In this document: piece by piece, positions 32,431-43,022 of the stretch
How positions within the stretch are numbered: position 1 is the first letter of the stretch
Layout of the letters: each line of letters opens with the position of its first letter
Assembly (NCBI GenBank): GCA_026120035.1
Contig: JALRME010000021.1
Coordinates: 186,001-250,000 of the forward strand
Length of the DNA: 64,000 nucleotides
Reading direction: 5' to 3'
Source of the DNA: Coleophoma eucalyptorum
Taxonomy: Eukaryota > Ascomycota > Leotiomycetes > Helotiales > Dermateaceae
Position numbers and translations under genes: made by a program
Notes under the pieces: generated by a model
Told to the model about the DNA's origin: nothing
Seen by the model: the letters and a program-made list of their open reading frames with translations, nothing else
Databases searched by the model: none

Positions 32431-34112
32431 ATGGCCCTCGTGATCCAGCAAACTCTTCCTTACTCGCCCTCCACTCTCAAACTCGAAGAGCCCACCCGAT
32501 GGACAAGTCTCCTCCCCCTCATCCGTCCCTCTATCAAGACCGTCCAAGTTTCTCCCCCAAGCACACTCCTCCTCGACACTTCACTCCTCGCCAGCAATGA
32601 AATTCCCCTCGCAGTTATCTCCACCGGCTTGGCTAATTTCCCGAGCGAGATTCTGAGGAGTGGCATTGTTGCCGCGTTGAGTTTTGGTGTAAGTGAGCTG
32701 AGTGGAGAGGATGTGTATAACGTATTGAAGAAGGAGAATTCATTGGGGGCTGCAAAAGGTGTTGTGATTGTGAGGAGTTCCTCGTCCGGCCAAAGCGAAA
32801 GTGTGAAGGTTGGAAAGGAGGGGGAGATGGTTCTGGTTGATATTTCTGGAGCATTGGAATTGGATCATGTGCTTTCTCTTCTTTCTGCTACCGGCTCCGA
32901 GACAAGGTGTGTAAATCTTCTTTGGAAGCGGGCTGAAAGTCAGGTCTCCATACCATTATTCTCTGTTCTGACGGTACTAGGTGCGATATTCAAAAGCTGC
33001 AAGACCTCCTTCAGCAATTCGCCCGCTCGGTGACGAGTACTGAATCAGTAGTCCATGAGCAAAAGATTGGCGACGTGCCTTCAATCGTGCACGCTGCCGG
33101 TATTGCAGAGTTCAACTCGGCGAAAGCTGCAATTGACAAAGACTTGTCCCACCTCCTAGGCTCAAACTTAGACCAAGCCGGAGATGCTGTTTACTCACTC
33201 CATTTTGCCGATGTCAACGGCTTGTCAAGATTAGAGAGCACTATCCTGATTCACGAGATTGCGGAGTATTTCGGTGAGTGTTGAATTCTATCTTGAGGTT
33301 TTCCTAAGCACCTACTGATCCCACGAACAGCAGGGAGAAACCTCCCAGTTAAGATTACACAATCATCTATTCTAAATCCTCAGTCTCTCGCACGCGGATG
33401 GGCACTCTCCCTGTGTCCCATCTCAAGCATGTATCTCACAGCGCACGCCAAACCCAGCAGCACATTATCCAAGCAGAACCAAGAAAGCGCCTCTAAGAGC
33501 AGCTCTGAAAGCAGGACATCCAAATTGACATTCTCCGATGCCGAGATTCGCAAAATTATCACTGGAGGCTGTGCAAGCGTCATCGCCGCGGAGCCTACCA
33601 TCACAGAATACGACACCATCGTAGGCGACGGCGATTGTGGGTACACATTACGCGACGGCGCCAAACAGGTCTTGTCCTTCATCAAGGACGAGGATCTATC
33701 GTCTTTCCCACAAAGGCTGACCGCGCTCGTTGATGACTTGGAGGTCAACATGGGAGGGACTTCTGGGGCGCTGTATTGCATATTCCTCAGTGCACTGGCA
33801 CAAAATCTCTGGGAGGCTTCGTCTTTTGCGCAAGCGCTGGAGGGGGCGCTGGAGCACCTGCTAAGATATACGCGAGCGAGACTGGGGGACAGAACGTGTT
33901 TGGACTGCTTGATTCCTTTTGTGGAGAATCTGGGCGAGCTGGGGAAGGCGGAGGCGCTGGAGAAGGCGAGGTCTGGGGTAGAGAGTACAAAGAAACTGGA
34001 GGCTAAATTGGGAAGGAGCAGTTACTTAGATGAGGCTACGACGAGAGGCGTGCCTGATCCGGGGGCTTATGGACTGCTGAAGTTATTGGAGGGCATGGTG
34101 AGTGCAGAATAA
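32431..34112 (+). CDS. DhaL-domain protein with a degenerate DhaK-like N-terminus
   Basis: Three exons (32431-32906, 32981-33273, 33331-34112) give 516 residues. The C-terminal third (from about 322) is a complete DhaL ATP-binding domain: LTFSDAEIRKIITGGCASVI, EPTITEYDTIVGDGDCG, DDLEVNMGGTSGALYCIFL, RLGDRTCLDCLIPFVE and RSSYLDEATTRGVPDPGAYG. Asp351, Asp356 and Asp358 have the 5-then-2 spacing of the Mg-nucleotide aspartates of DhaL. The first ~290 residues only faintly resemble DhaK (SGIVAALSFGVSELSGEDVYNVLKK ahead of KGVVIV; VYSLHFADVNGLSRLE). They lack GGGSGHEP, NYTGD and the HGEPG covalent-His motif. A Ser-rich linker lies at about 297-320. The acceptor of intron 2 is a tandem CAGCAG, so an alternative start of exon 3 at 33334 would shorten the protein by one residue. 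Probably provides phosphoryl transfer to the neighbouring DhaK. Confidence 0.82.
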
Positions 34113-34192
34113 ATAATATCAGGTCGGTTTGATTTGATAGGGATAATAATAACAATTTGTATCATATGGTATACTCGAACGATGAAACCAAA

Positions 34193-35799
34193 TTAGAACA
34201 ACTTCATCTCCCACCCTCCCTCTTTCTCAAACACATCTCCAATCGCCTTACCGGCATGCAGGACATGCAGGTCTTGATATCTAGGACCAACGAGCGTAAG
34301 CCCAATTGGCATGCCATTCTCACCCGCGAAACCGGGGATGTTGAGGCAAGGAACCTGCAGGATTGTCCACATGGAGCAGAAAGAAGCATCGCCAGTATTA
34401 CCGATGCCGAGCGGTGCTTCACCTGTCACGCTGGGCGTGAAGACGGCATCGTATTTGCTGGCAATGTCGTCCCAGACGGGACGGAGTCGTGCACAGCCGT
34501 CATAGCTCTCCAGTTGTGCTTTGCGGCTTAGCTTACTGACATTCTCGACGTGGCCGTGGAGCATCTTGTGCATCTTGTCTTTGGCGAGGAGGTAGTCTGT
34601 CACAGGAAATTAACACGCTTATCCCGTTGCTGAGAAGCAAGGGGAATAAAAAAGAACATACTGCCAAGGAACGAAGTCCTTCCTTCACCAGCCAACACCT
34701 GACCATGCCATTGCTTAATCTTCGCAAAGTCCTCGGGCAACTCGATCTCCTCTACCGTCGCACCTTGCTTGGTCAAGAGCTCCTTAGCAGTTTCCCAAAC
34801 CTTCTGTGTTCCAGGACCAGCCTTGAACCACATGGGGGATTTGCAGAAAGCGATCTTGGAGCCTTTGATAGTGAAGGGTTCCGCTGGGACGGGCTCGTCG
34901 TCTGCTAGCTGGAACACGCTGGATAGCAGCTCGAGATCTTCGGCGGAGCGGGCATACAGTCCCAGGGTATCGCAAGTCATGGAGTACTGGGCCAGTCCTT
35001 CACGTGAGATTGCTCCCCAGGTTGGCTATATGATATTCAGCAAGGTCCGGTTCTTTTGCAAGGGAAATAGCTCACTTTGAAAGCATAGATTCCATTGTAA
35101 GAACCTGGTCGAATTGTACCTGCCCATAGTTAGATCAGAATATCAATAATACTCGAGCGCGAGCACTCACTGCCGCCGGTCTGTGTTCCTAGTCCGATTG
35201 GAACCTGTAATATTATTAGGGCTACACAAACTCAGAAGTCTTGGGATTTCCATACTTGATAATCACCAACTGCTGCCCCAGAACCCGAAGAAGAGCCTCC
35301 CGGCGTGCGGTTCTTGTCGTGCGGATTGCACGAAGGACCTCCATCAGAAGTAGAGGCAAACTCAGTAGTGGTCGTCTTGCCAAAGATCAAAGCCCCAGCT
35401 GCTCTGAGAGTAATAATTGGCCCAGCATCAACAAGCGGTGCAGGTGCATCTGCATAGATTGGAGAATTATGGCGCGTTGGCATGTCTAGTTTTACTCATC
35501 AGCAAACATTTCGACAAGGAAACCCATCCGAGGAATGAGAGCGGACCTTTTGTGAGAATCACATCCTTCACACCCACAGCTATGCCGTGAAGGGGACCTC
35601 GCTGCTCGGCTGGGATAGCATCAAGCTTCTTGGCTTGCTCGAGCACGTAGTCTGGGTCGAGGTATACCCAAGCCTTGACTTCCTCGTCTCGGGCTTTGAT
35701 GCGTGCCAGCAGTGATTTGGCATAGTCTTCGACTGTGAGATCTCCCTTCTTCATTAAGCCAAGGGCTTGGCTGGCCGTTAGACGGTAGGGTTCAGTCAT
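34193..35799 (-). CDS. Amidase signature family enzyme
   Basis: Six exons on the minus strand (35799-35547, 35485-35256, 35204-35171, 35119-35076, 35025-34662, 34596-34193) give 442 residues. The Ser-cisSer-Lys triad is visible. Lys78 lies in HGIAVGVKDV. The Gly/Ser loop is RTPGGSSSGSGAAV, with the cis-Ser at about 150. The nucleophile Ser173 is in GLGTQTGGSTIRPGSYNG. Exons 3 and 4 are only 34 and 44 nt, and the Ser173 codon is split by the intron between them. The C-terminus carries MWTILQVPCLNIPGFAGENGMPIGLTLVGP, the conserved hydrophobic end of the family. It is similar to GatA-like general amidases; the substrate is unknown. It converges with the DhaL gene, stop codons 80 bp apart. Confidence 0.87.
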
Positions 35800-37301
35800 G
35801 ATGTTGTTACTTTTGATCTAAAATCAGGAAAAGGATGGAGTAGCGATGGTTATAATAAGCGTTCACGGTAAGCTCTTCTAAGTGTCAAGATGAGGAGAGG
35901 CAGATGTTTGGGTGAGATGAAAGGCGAAGGCAGGAGGGGAGTATGCAGAAATATATCTTATGTGGACAATGACGACTTGACAGATATTTAAGTCTCGCCC
36001 AGACAGACCAACATACCCTTCAACATCTGTCTGCCTGAGAGTGGGAGTGACTAAGTGGTCATGATTCGGGATTCTTCCGAAATCGCTATCGAGCAAGAGT
36101 CCAGCCGATCGGAGTTGCGAAAAGGGCTTTACTTGCTCTATTTCTCCTCTGATAGGGCTCGGATGGCTGCTTAGAATATAGCTCGCACATATTAAGATGG
36201 ATTTTGGTCACTCTTTGTGATTGTCAATTCGAGTTGAGCAGAGATTAGACATGGACGCTCTTGGCCCTCGGCCAAGTCATGTGCTGGCCGGCCAAGGTGC
36301 CAAGCGGAGATGGTTGTCATTTTTATCTCCCTCTTTATCGAGGTATTTCAACCCGCGTACTAAGAAGATAGATTTTGTTATCTTATGCGACCGACTGGTG
36401 CAATATTGTGGTCGAATAAGCAACATTGGCTCGATGTACAAGTAGGAATGTCGGAGGCTACGGAGGAAGAAAAAAAAAATTACTAGTATTTGGTTGGCCC
36501 GCAGATGGAGTAGGTGTATGGGTACTGAAGTTTGCAAAAAGCGAGCAAGCACGCAAAGATTTTGGGAGAATGAATTTAGCAATGAATATGGAGGAGAAGA
36601 TACAATTGATGAGAGAGTATGGTGCTACCTTTGTTGAAGATGTCACACATGTAGAAGAACTCTCGCGATAGCAGATAGCTAAATATTCGATACTACTTAA
36701 CCAGCATGGTGCCGTTAGAGACACCAGTCTTTTGAATTCCATTTATTCTTGTAGCAGAGTAAGCATGGCTTATATAGGCAATGGAGCTTGTATTGGCACT
36801 GTACAACAAATGGCGTTTAATGAGGGAGAGTTAATGGCCGAAATCATGAAGGAAAGAGTACTAATTAATAGGACTGTCAACTGATGCCCCTTACCGATTG
36901 AACCCTTACTTAAGGTGAAGAAGGAATCTGAGCCCAAATCTAATTGGGTCGTCATTGCTGGTACCATAGCTATCACGTGGATTTATGGAAGGGCTTTTAC
37001 TGCCTGATGATATCACAGAGTTAATTTCTGTTTTTTATCTGTTACCTCTCAAGTCTGCCCTCACAAAGGAAAACCAATCCGTCTAAAATACGCCACGCTT
37101 GCAAGATATCACTTAGCAGTTGCCAAACCTATCCAAGTCTTCAATATGAAACAGTGTCTTATCGCTTTTTCAAGCTTTCTCTAGGCAGTGCTCTGTCCGA
37201 TTCTCGTGTCACTGCACTCTCCTTGTCCTGCCGTCCATTTGTAAAATAATCTTCTCATGTTCTTATCAAGGAACACTGTCAACAACTTATCAAAGCAAAT
37301 A
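35800..37301. other. Intergenic region with a small broken gene
   Basis: 1.5 kb between the amidase start and the Mch1-like transporter stop. Apart from the frameshifted small gene at 36251-36671 no coding sequence was recognised. It is AT-rich from about 36850 to 37120. Confidence 0.5.
36251..36671 (+). pseudogene. Frameshifted remnant of a small conserved fungal protein
   Basis: One frame reads KKIDFVILCDRLVQYCGRI, then SNIGSMYK, and stops at TAG. A frame shifted by one base continues RNVGGYGGRKKKLLVFGWPADGVGVWVLKFA...MNMEEKIQLMREYGATFVEDVTHVEEL. The order RLVxYC..., LLVFGWP, GVWVLK, MEEK, GATFxED resembles a family of ~130-residue fungal proteins of unknown function that I recall as containing WPxxGGVWVL. 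One extra T after the AAG at about 36441 explains the break; an A9 run lies just downstream. No good intron repairs the frame. It could be a sequencing error rather than a pseudogene. The true start is uncertain. Confidence 0.4.
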
Positions 37302-39137
37302 TCAAGCCTCGCGGTCTTCCATCACTCTTGCAAGTTCTTCCTTTTTGCGTTGTCCCTTAATGTAGTGGATGGCCCACAATGTCATCACGAGTCCAGCAGC
37401 GCAGGCAAGTAGTGTGACAAGGTATGCACTACGGTAACAGGCCAAACCATCGGTACACTCTCTATCCCCATCTGGCATCACAACGCTGTGTTTGTCGAAA
37501 ACAGTTCCATAGATCAGATTGAAGACATTTCCAGTCACAACAGGAGCCAGAGTCATGCAGCCCCAGTTCTGTGATAAACCATGAACCCCAAAGGCTTCAG
37601 CGACGATAGAAGGGTAGACTCCAAAGAGGAAGCCGTATCCAAGACCTGTAAGACTGGAAACGGCAACCAGGTAATGCGGGTTCTCAATCGAGATCGCAAA
37701 TAATTGGGCAAGGGTGAAGACTAAGCATGAAATGACGATGCACCAAATTCGACTTGCGTGGAGGACTTTGACGAGGAAGTCGGATCCAATTCCTTGTTTT
37801 TTTGTCAGCATTGCGGGCATATATGGGACGATAAATACTTACCACTAACGAGTCGTCCAAGGAAACTGCCAATGGATAGGATAGAGACATGCATTGCCTG
37901 TCTTTGAGCAATGAAATCGTCGCTTACGGAATCATCATAGTGTCGCCATAATGCGTTTGCCTAGAGAATGAGTGCTTATTCTTGGGGGAAAGGGTATTGC
38001 AGACTTACATCATTTCCAATATTACTAAATCCAAGTTAGCATGGTCTAACACACTTACTATTCTGGACTGTGACTTACTTAATGGTCATTAGCCCAATGC
38101 CTGTCATTATCCCCATGCTAACGAACAGAAGCCAGAACTCCGCTAGTGGTAGCATGGCCAGTCCTCGGATATCTACACGATGGGAACGATCTTTAGCGCC
38201 AGTTACCTCTTCAGAGACATCGTCAGGAGTAGATGAATCTTTTGACATGAGGGAGGAGGTCTCATCTGTGTCGGCGCATGGAACGATATCAGGAACCTCT
38301 TCTCCTACATCGTTGTGGTTTAGGAAACTTGGGCTGGAATGTGCTAATGTCAGAGTAGACTTACCTGGCTCTGCACGAACTCGACCAGCGCGACCCCTGC
38401 TATCTTCCGACTTGGTTCTAGTCAGAGTGCTGGAATCTGAAGACGAAACGGCCGTGTAATGCGAATGAGGTAGAACCCGTAGGAAAAAAAATGAGATGAA
38501 GACCAGTCCAGAAGTTCCAGTAGCAAGAAGCATCAGGAAATCGCCCGTATCGCCGGTAAGAACGAATTGTGAGAATAAAGAGAAGAAAAATGCGCTCAAG
38601 CCAAATGCAGCCAGTGGAATACCAGTCGCAGTTCCTCGGTGGTGAGGCCAATTCAATGCAGAGGTCTTGATTGAAGCAGCAAACGCAGCACATCCTCCAA
38701 GGCCAGTAAGGAAAGAGAAGAAGCACATTGCTGGCAGGGATCCAGATCCCCTATCATACGCCTGGTGTAATGGAAAATAACCAGCAGCAAGACAAACGAA
38801 ACCGATCACGACGGCCGGTCGAGGACCTTTCCGATCGACCAATATTCCCACAGGTATTCCGACCGAGTACATTCCCAAGTTTCCAGTCAGTCCCTGGTGC
38901 CATTAGTGACCGTCGGTAAGGAGTGGGATGAAGCACGCACGATCAGATTGATCTCAGTGGACGACAGCTTGAGCTTGTCTGCAAATTGAGGCGCCCAAGC
39001 TGAGAAAACATACTGTGCTTGTCAGTAAGAATAGTGCATAGCTGTGAAGTACCAACGTTGCTTCCGCATGCTAGAGCAATGAGTGTAGCGGCCACGCTCG
39101 AGATGACCCTTGCGGTCGTCAAAGAGTCTTCTGCCAT
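37302..39137 (-). CDS. mch1: MFS transporter, Mch1-like (nodulin-like family)
   Basis: Six exons on the minus strand (39137-39057, 39012-38941, 38893-38079, 38024-38009, 37960-37843, 37792-37302) give 530 residues. The start LTTARVISSVAATLIALACGSN-VYVFSAWAPQFADKLKLSSTEINL-IGLTGNLGMYSVG reads smoothly across the first two introns and matches Mch1 proteins. About 12 membrane helices are expected. A long hydrophilic loop (SSSDSSTLTRTK ... DRSHRVDIRGLAML) separates the halves, as is usual for the family. Exon 4 is a 16-nt microexon encoding NIGND, needed to reach the next conserved segment ANALWRHYDDS. Yeast Mch1 is a monocarboxylate-permease homologue of the vacuolar membrane whose substrate is not established, so no substrate is claimed. 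Confidence 0.88.
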
Positions 39138-39844
39138 AGTTTATAAAGGAGTTGGGATCGATAGCAGGATGTGGCCGAATTCAGTATTTGGGCATCGCAG
39201 GAATCGAGGGAAGAAGAGGAAACAGTTCACGAGAAGGAGTTCATAGTCGCGTGCGGAGGTGGATTATCAATGGGGTATTTCTGGAAGTGGATGGCCAAGT
39301 GTCGTTGTGTCCCCTACACAGAACCCAGGGTTGGGAAGAGATGAGACGTCCCTAGGTGATTCCTTATCTCAACTCCGGAAATGCTAATCGTGGAGCAGTG
39401 CCGATATTCCGACGATGAGCCTTGATAGACCATGCATAGAGGAGGCGCTGTCTTCGAGCACCGCGTTCCGAGGTCGACTTGATAGAACTCCTGGGTGTGT
39501 TGTCTCTCTGTCATAGGTGCAATGCTCCATTACCTACCAGAAATCCCCCATTCATGCCTTCGGAATGCATTTGCGACATTCTCCATTTGCCCTTGTGCAA
39601 CGGTGTCGATCTATGAATGATTGTGTGCCTCTCTATTGACCCCCAACCACTTCGGCCGCGTTCCCAATTCGTACGTCCGCAGTCGCTCGAGTGGATTTTG
39701 TGTGGGTGCCTTCCACGCGGGTCTTGCGTTGCGCCTCACTGCGCCAACGTCATTTCATCAACAGCGACAACATTTTCATGTTCACGACTCAAAGCTAGAC
39801 ATCCCACACTTTTATACATCTGCTCCATCGATTTTGCTGCAACT
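39138..39844. promoter_or_regulatory. Divergent promoter of mch1 and tms1
   Basis: 707 bp between the divergent starts. A pyrimidine/C-rich block (CTCTCTATTGACCCCCAACC) lies about 210 bp before tms1. No gene or repeat recognised. Confidence 0.45.
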
Positions 39845-41394
39845 ATGGGTGCTCTCCTCTCTCTGCCCTTGCTGGCGGTGCCCAGTATGGGTACAGTACG
39901 TTGCTCCTCCATCCTGCATTGCGTGACTAGGTACTGACGGCTACTGGCAGCTCCTTACTTTTGGTGCAAGCTGCTGTGGTGCAGCAACATGCTCTGCAGT
40001 ATGTAGTGCATGTGGAAAGTGTGGTAACAGGTAGGCATTCCCACTCATCTCCTCCTACTAGGGCTGACAGTTTCAAAAGCGTGGCTACTCGAATCGCATA
40101 CGCCCTTATTCTCCTCGTAAACTCGATATTATCATGGATTATGCTCACGCCCTGGGCGATCAAGAAGCTGGAACACTTGACCCTCGACTATATGAAGATC
40201 AGCTGTCCAACTGGAGAATGCTATGGATGGACTGCAATCCATCGAATCAACTTTGCGCTCGGTGTCTTCCATCTCGTCCTTGGAGGCCTCCTTCTAGGCA
40301 TCAACTCTTCAAAGAACCCTCGCGCAAGCATACAGAATGGTTTCTGGGGACCTAAGATTATTGCATGGCTAGGATTAATTGTCATATCATTCCTCATCCC
40401 GGATTCCTTCTTCTGGGTCTGGGGAAACTATATCTCCTTTGGAGCAGCTATGCTTTTCCTCTTGCTTGGCCTTATTCTTCTTGTAGACCTTGCACACACT
40501 TGGGCTGAATACTGTCTGGAACAGATCGATAACCACGACTCACAGGCATGGAGAGGCATTTTGATCGGGTCGACTCTGGGAATGTATGCGGCTTCTTTGG
40601 CCATGACCATCATCCAGTACATTTTCTTTGCTGGCAATGGCTGTTCGATGAACCAGACCGCCATCTCACTCAACCTTATATTTCTACTGGTTGTTTCAGC
40701 AGTCTCGGTCCACCCCGCTGTGCAAGAGTACAACCCAAAAGCCGGGCTTGCTCAATCAGCTATGGTAGCTGTTTACTGCACTTATCTTACCATGTCAGCG
40801 GTCTCAATGGAACCAGATGACAAGAACTGCAATCCTCTTGTTCGAGCTGCCGCTACTCGAACTGTGTCTATCGTCATCGGTGCTATTGTTACCATGCTTA
40901 CTGTTGCTTACACGACGACGAGAGCTGCTACACAGGGCGTAGCTCTCGGAGGCAAGGGCAAGAGCGTTAGGTTACCAGAAGATGACGAACACGATCTCGT
41001 TACGCAGCAGCCAAATAGCCGCCGAGACATGCGAGCAGCGGCCCTTCGTCAAGCTGTGGAGGAGGGAAGTCTACCAGCTGATGCTCTCTTGGACGATGAC
41101 GACGATAGCGATAGCGGCAGTGGAAACACTGCCAGGGATGATGAGCGATCATCTACACAGTACAACTACACCCTCTTTCATATTATCTTCTTCTTAGCAA
41201 CTGCATGGGTTGCCACTCTCTTGACAATGAATATCGAGGAATCAACCAAGGGTCATGATAATGATTTTGCACCAGTTGGCAGGACCTACTGGGCTAGTTG
41301 GGTCAAGATCATCAGTGCGTGGGTCTGTTATGGCATTTATACTTGGACACTTGTAGCCCCTATCGTTCTTCCAGATCGATTTGACTTCAACTAA
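39845..41394 (+). CDS. tms1: Serine incorporator family membrane protein (Tms1)
   Basis: Three exons (39845-39895, 39951-40030, 40080-41394) give 481 residues. The Cys-rich N-terminal segment (GASCCGAATCSAVCSACG) is typical of SERINC/TMS1 proteins and is assembled from exons 1-2. It is followed by RIAYALILLVNSILSWIML, the conserved CYGWTAIHRINFALGVFH and QNGFWGPKIIAWLGL. A large acidic loop (DDDDDSDSGSG) precedes the last helices, with conserved FHIIFFLATAWVATLLTMN and WASWVKIISAWVCYGIYTWTL. About ten or eleven membrane helices. Serine incorporation into phospholipids was proposed for animal SERINCs, and lipid scrambling was shown for some; yeast Tms1 is vacuolar and of unclear function. Confidence 0.93.
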
Positions 41395-43022
41395 AACACC
41401 GGGAAATGGTTGTGTAACGTTATTGTCTAGTACTTGCTTGTATTATAATACTTACCTACCACTTCCAATTCCTTCGGAGGAATTCAAATTAATAGCACTA
41501 TTACCAATAAACTTCTACGTATGATCATACCAAGGATTGTCTTGCGCTTTCAAAGGCAAAGTGAAGAACACCTCAATGCATTTGACTTGGCCTCGAAAGG
41601 ATGGCGGTGCTTCCGATTTTGCATAGTATACTCTGGATCCGAAGCGTCTGCCTCAATTTAGCCATGATGAATTGTAATTTGTCTTGCCTTAGAGATCACA
41701 ATCCCAAACAACGATTATGAACTCTCTTATGCACCAATCCTCACGGCTCGTTTCTACAAGCTCAAGCACCACTCCTACTGGACGGTGCTTACTAGCATAC
41801 TTTCTCTAACCATCTAATCACCAAAGCTTATATCCTTATATCAGCCACAAGAGAAATGCAAGGCGTTGATCCATTTACAACTTCCACAGGGATCATAATT
41901 ACGATCAGCGGGGAGCCGCCAGTAACAATTTAAGCTGAGGTGCGCGTGCAGGTACCGTGTTGATCTGGCAAGATCCCGTTTCCTTCGTAACTACCCAGGA
42001 CTCTAGTGGACAAGTACCCAACCGTACCCACAAGCTGGCTGATGTACGCTCGTTCAGAATGACTCTAAATTGCTTTTTCTCTTTCTCTTCCAGCAGATCT
42101 CCTCTCTTCGCCTACGTCACAAGCCCCATCCTTGGGAACGGATGGGATGTAGAGGGCCAGATGCTTAAATATATTTACAGTGAGTGATATGGTCGAGCAT
42201 CCCTACTGTTTTGATCGTATCATTCATGTATTGCCAGCACTGACGTTTACTGTCCAGGACGCTAGCGTTACCTCTCTCTGTGTCCATTGCTATTGCTACC
42301 GCGACAGGCGCTCATTCAGACGTATCATCCGCGTTCTCAAAGAATTGTATATTGATCTATATGTATGTATACGAGAAAGAAGGTCTTTGTAACTTCTTTC
42401 TTTCATTAATATTAAAGAAGCAGCGCTGCTATAAAAGCTGTGCAATGCTTCTATCTATCTTTTTTATGAAGTTTGCTTGCTGATGGCGAGGTGCACCAAG
42501 CGAAGCCTTTGTATACACTTGTCTTCCCTGCCTTCCTTATCTTTGTTTCTTCGAACCGCTCGTAAGATTTAACTCCTATCGACGTCCGAAAGTCCTCTGA
42601 CCCATGTGCAAAAAGCCCCAATATATACAGCCATGAAGTTTGCATTTGGATCAAGCGAATGCAATGCATACACTTCAGGTAGGACTGCGCTATGCCTAAG
42701 ATAATGAAATCTGAAGTCTAAAAAACAGTAGCAACAAACTGACCCGAATGAAATCAAAGCAAAAGCGCGCCACGCTCATATGCTAGAAGTAGACAAGGAG
42801 AAAGAATCAATCGAAACCCTCATCCAGAAAACTGGATGCAAACGCCGAAAAATTGAATGTCTAACGAACACTCCCAAAAACCAAGGTAGAACAGAGAAAT
42901 GGAGATATAGGGGATATCCGCGATGCTGAATGCCGCCCAAGAAATATGTCGTTGGAATCGTAAAGCGTGGTTTTGTACTGCGGATACTTCCTAGCCTGGT
43001 GACCTAGGCACGGAAGAGTGGT
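41395..43022. other. Convergent region between tms1 and bst1
   Basis: 1.6 kb holding the 3' ends of tms1 (plus) and bst1 (minus). AT-rich, with scattered short open frames and no recognisable gene. Unusually long for a convergent spacer in this window, but nothing supported was found inside. Confidence 0.5.

Noticed and set aside
41957..42700. Short open frames in the tms1-bst1 convergent spacer
   Set aside because: AT-rich UTR-like sequence with no coding signature.
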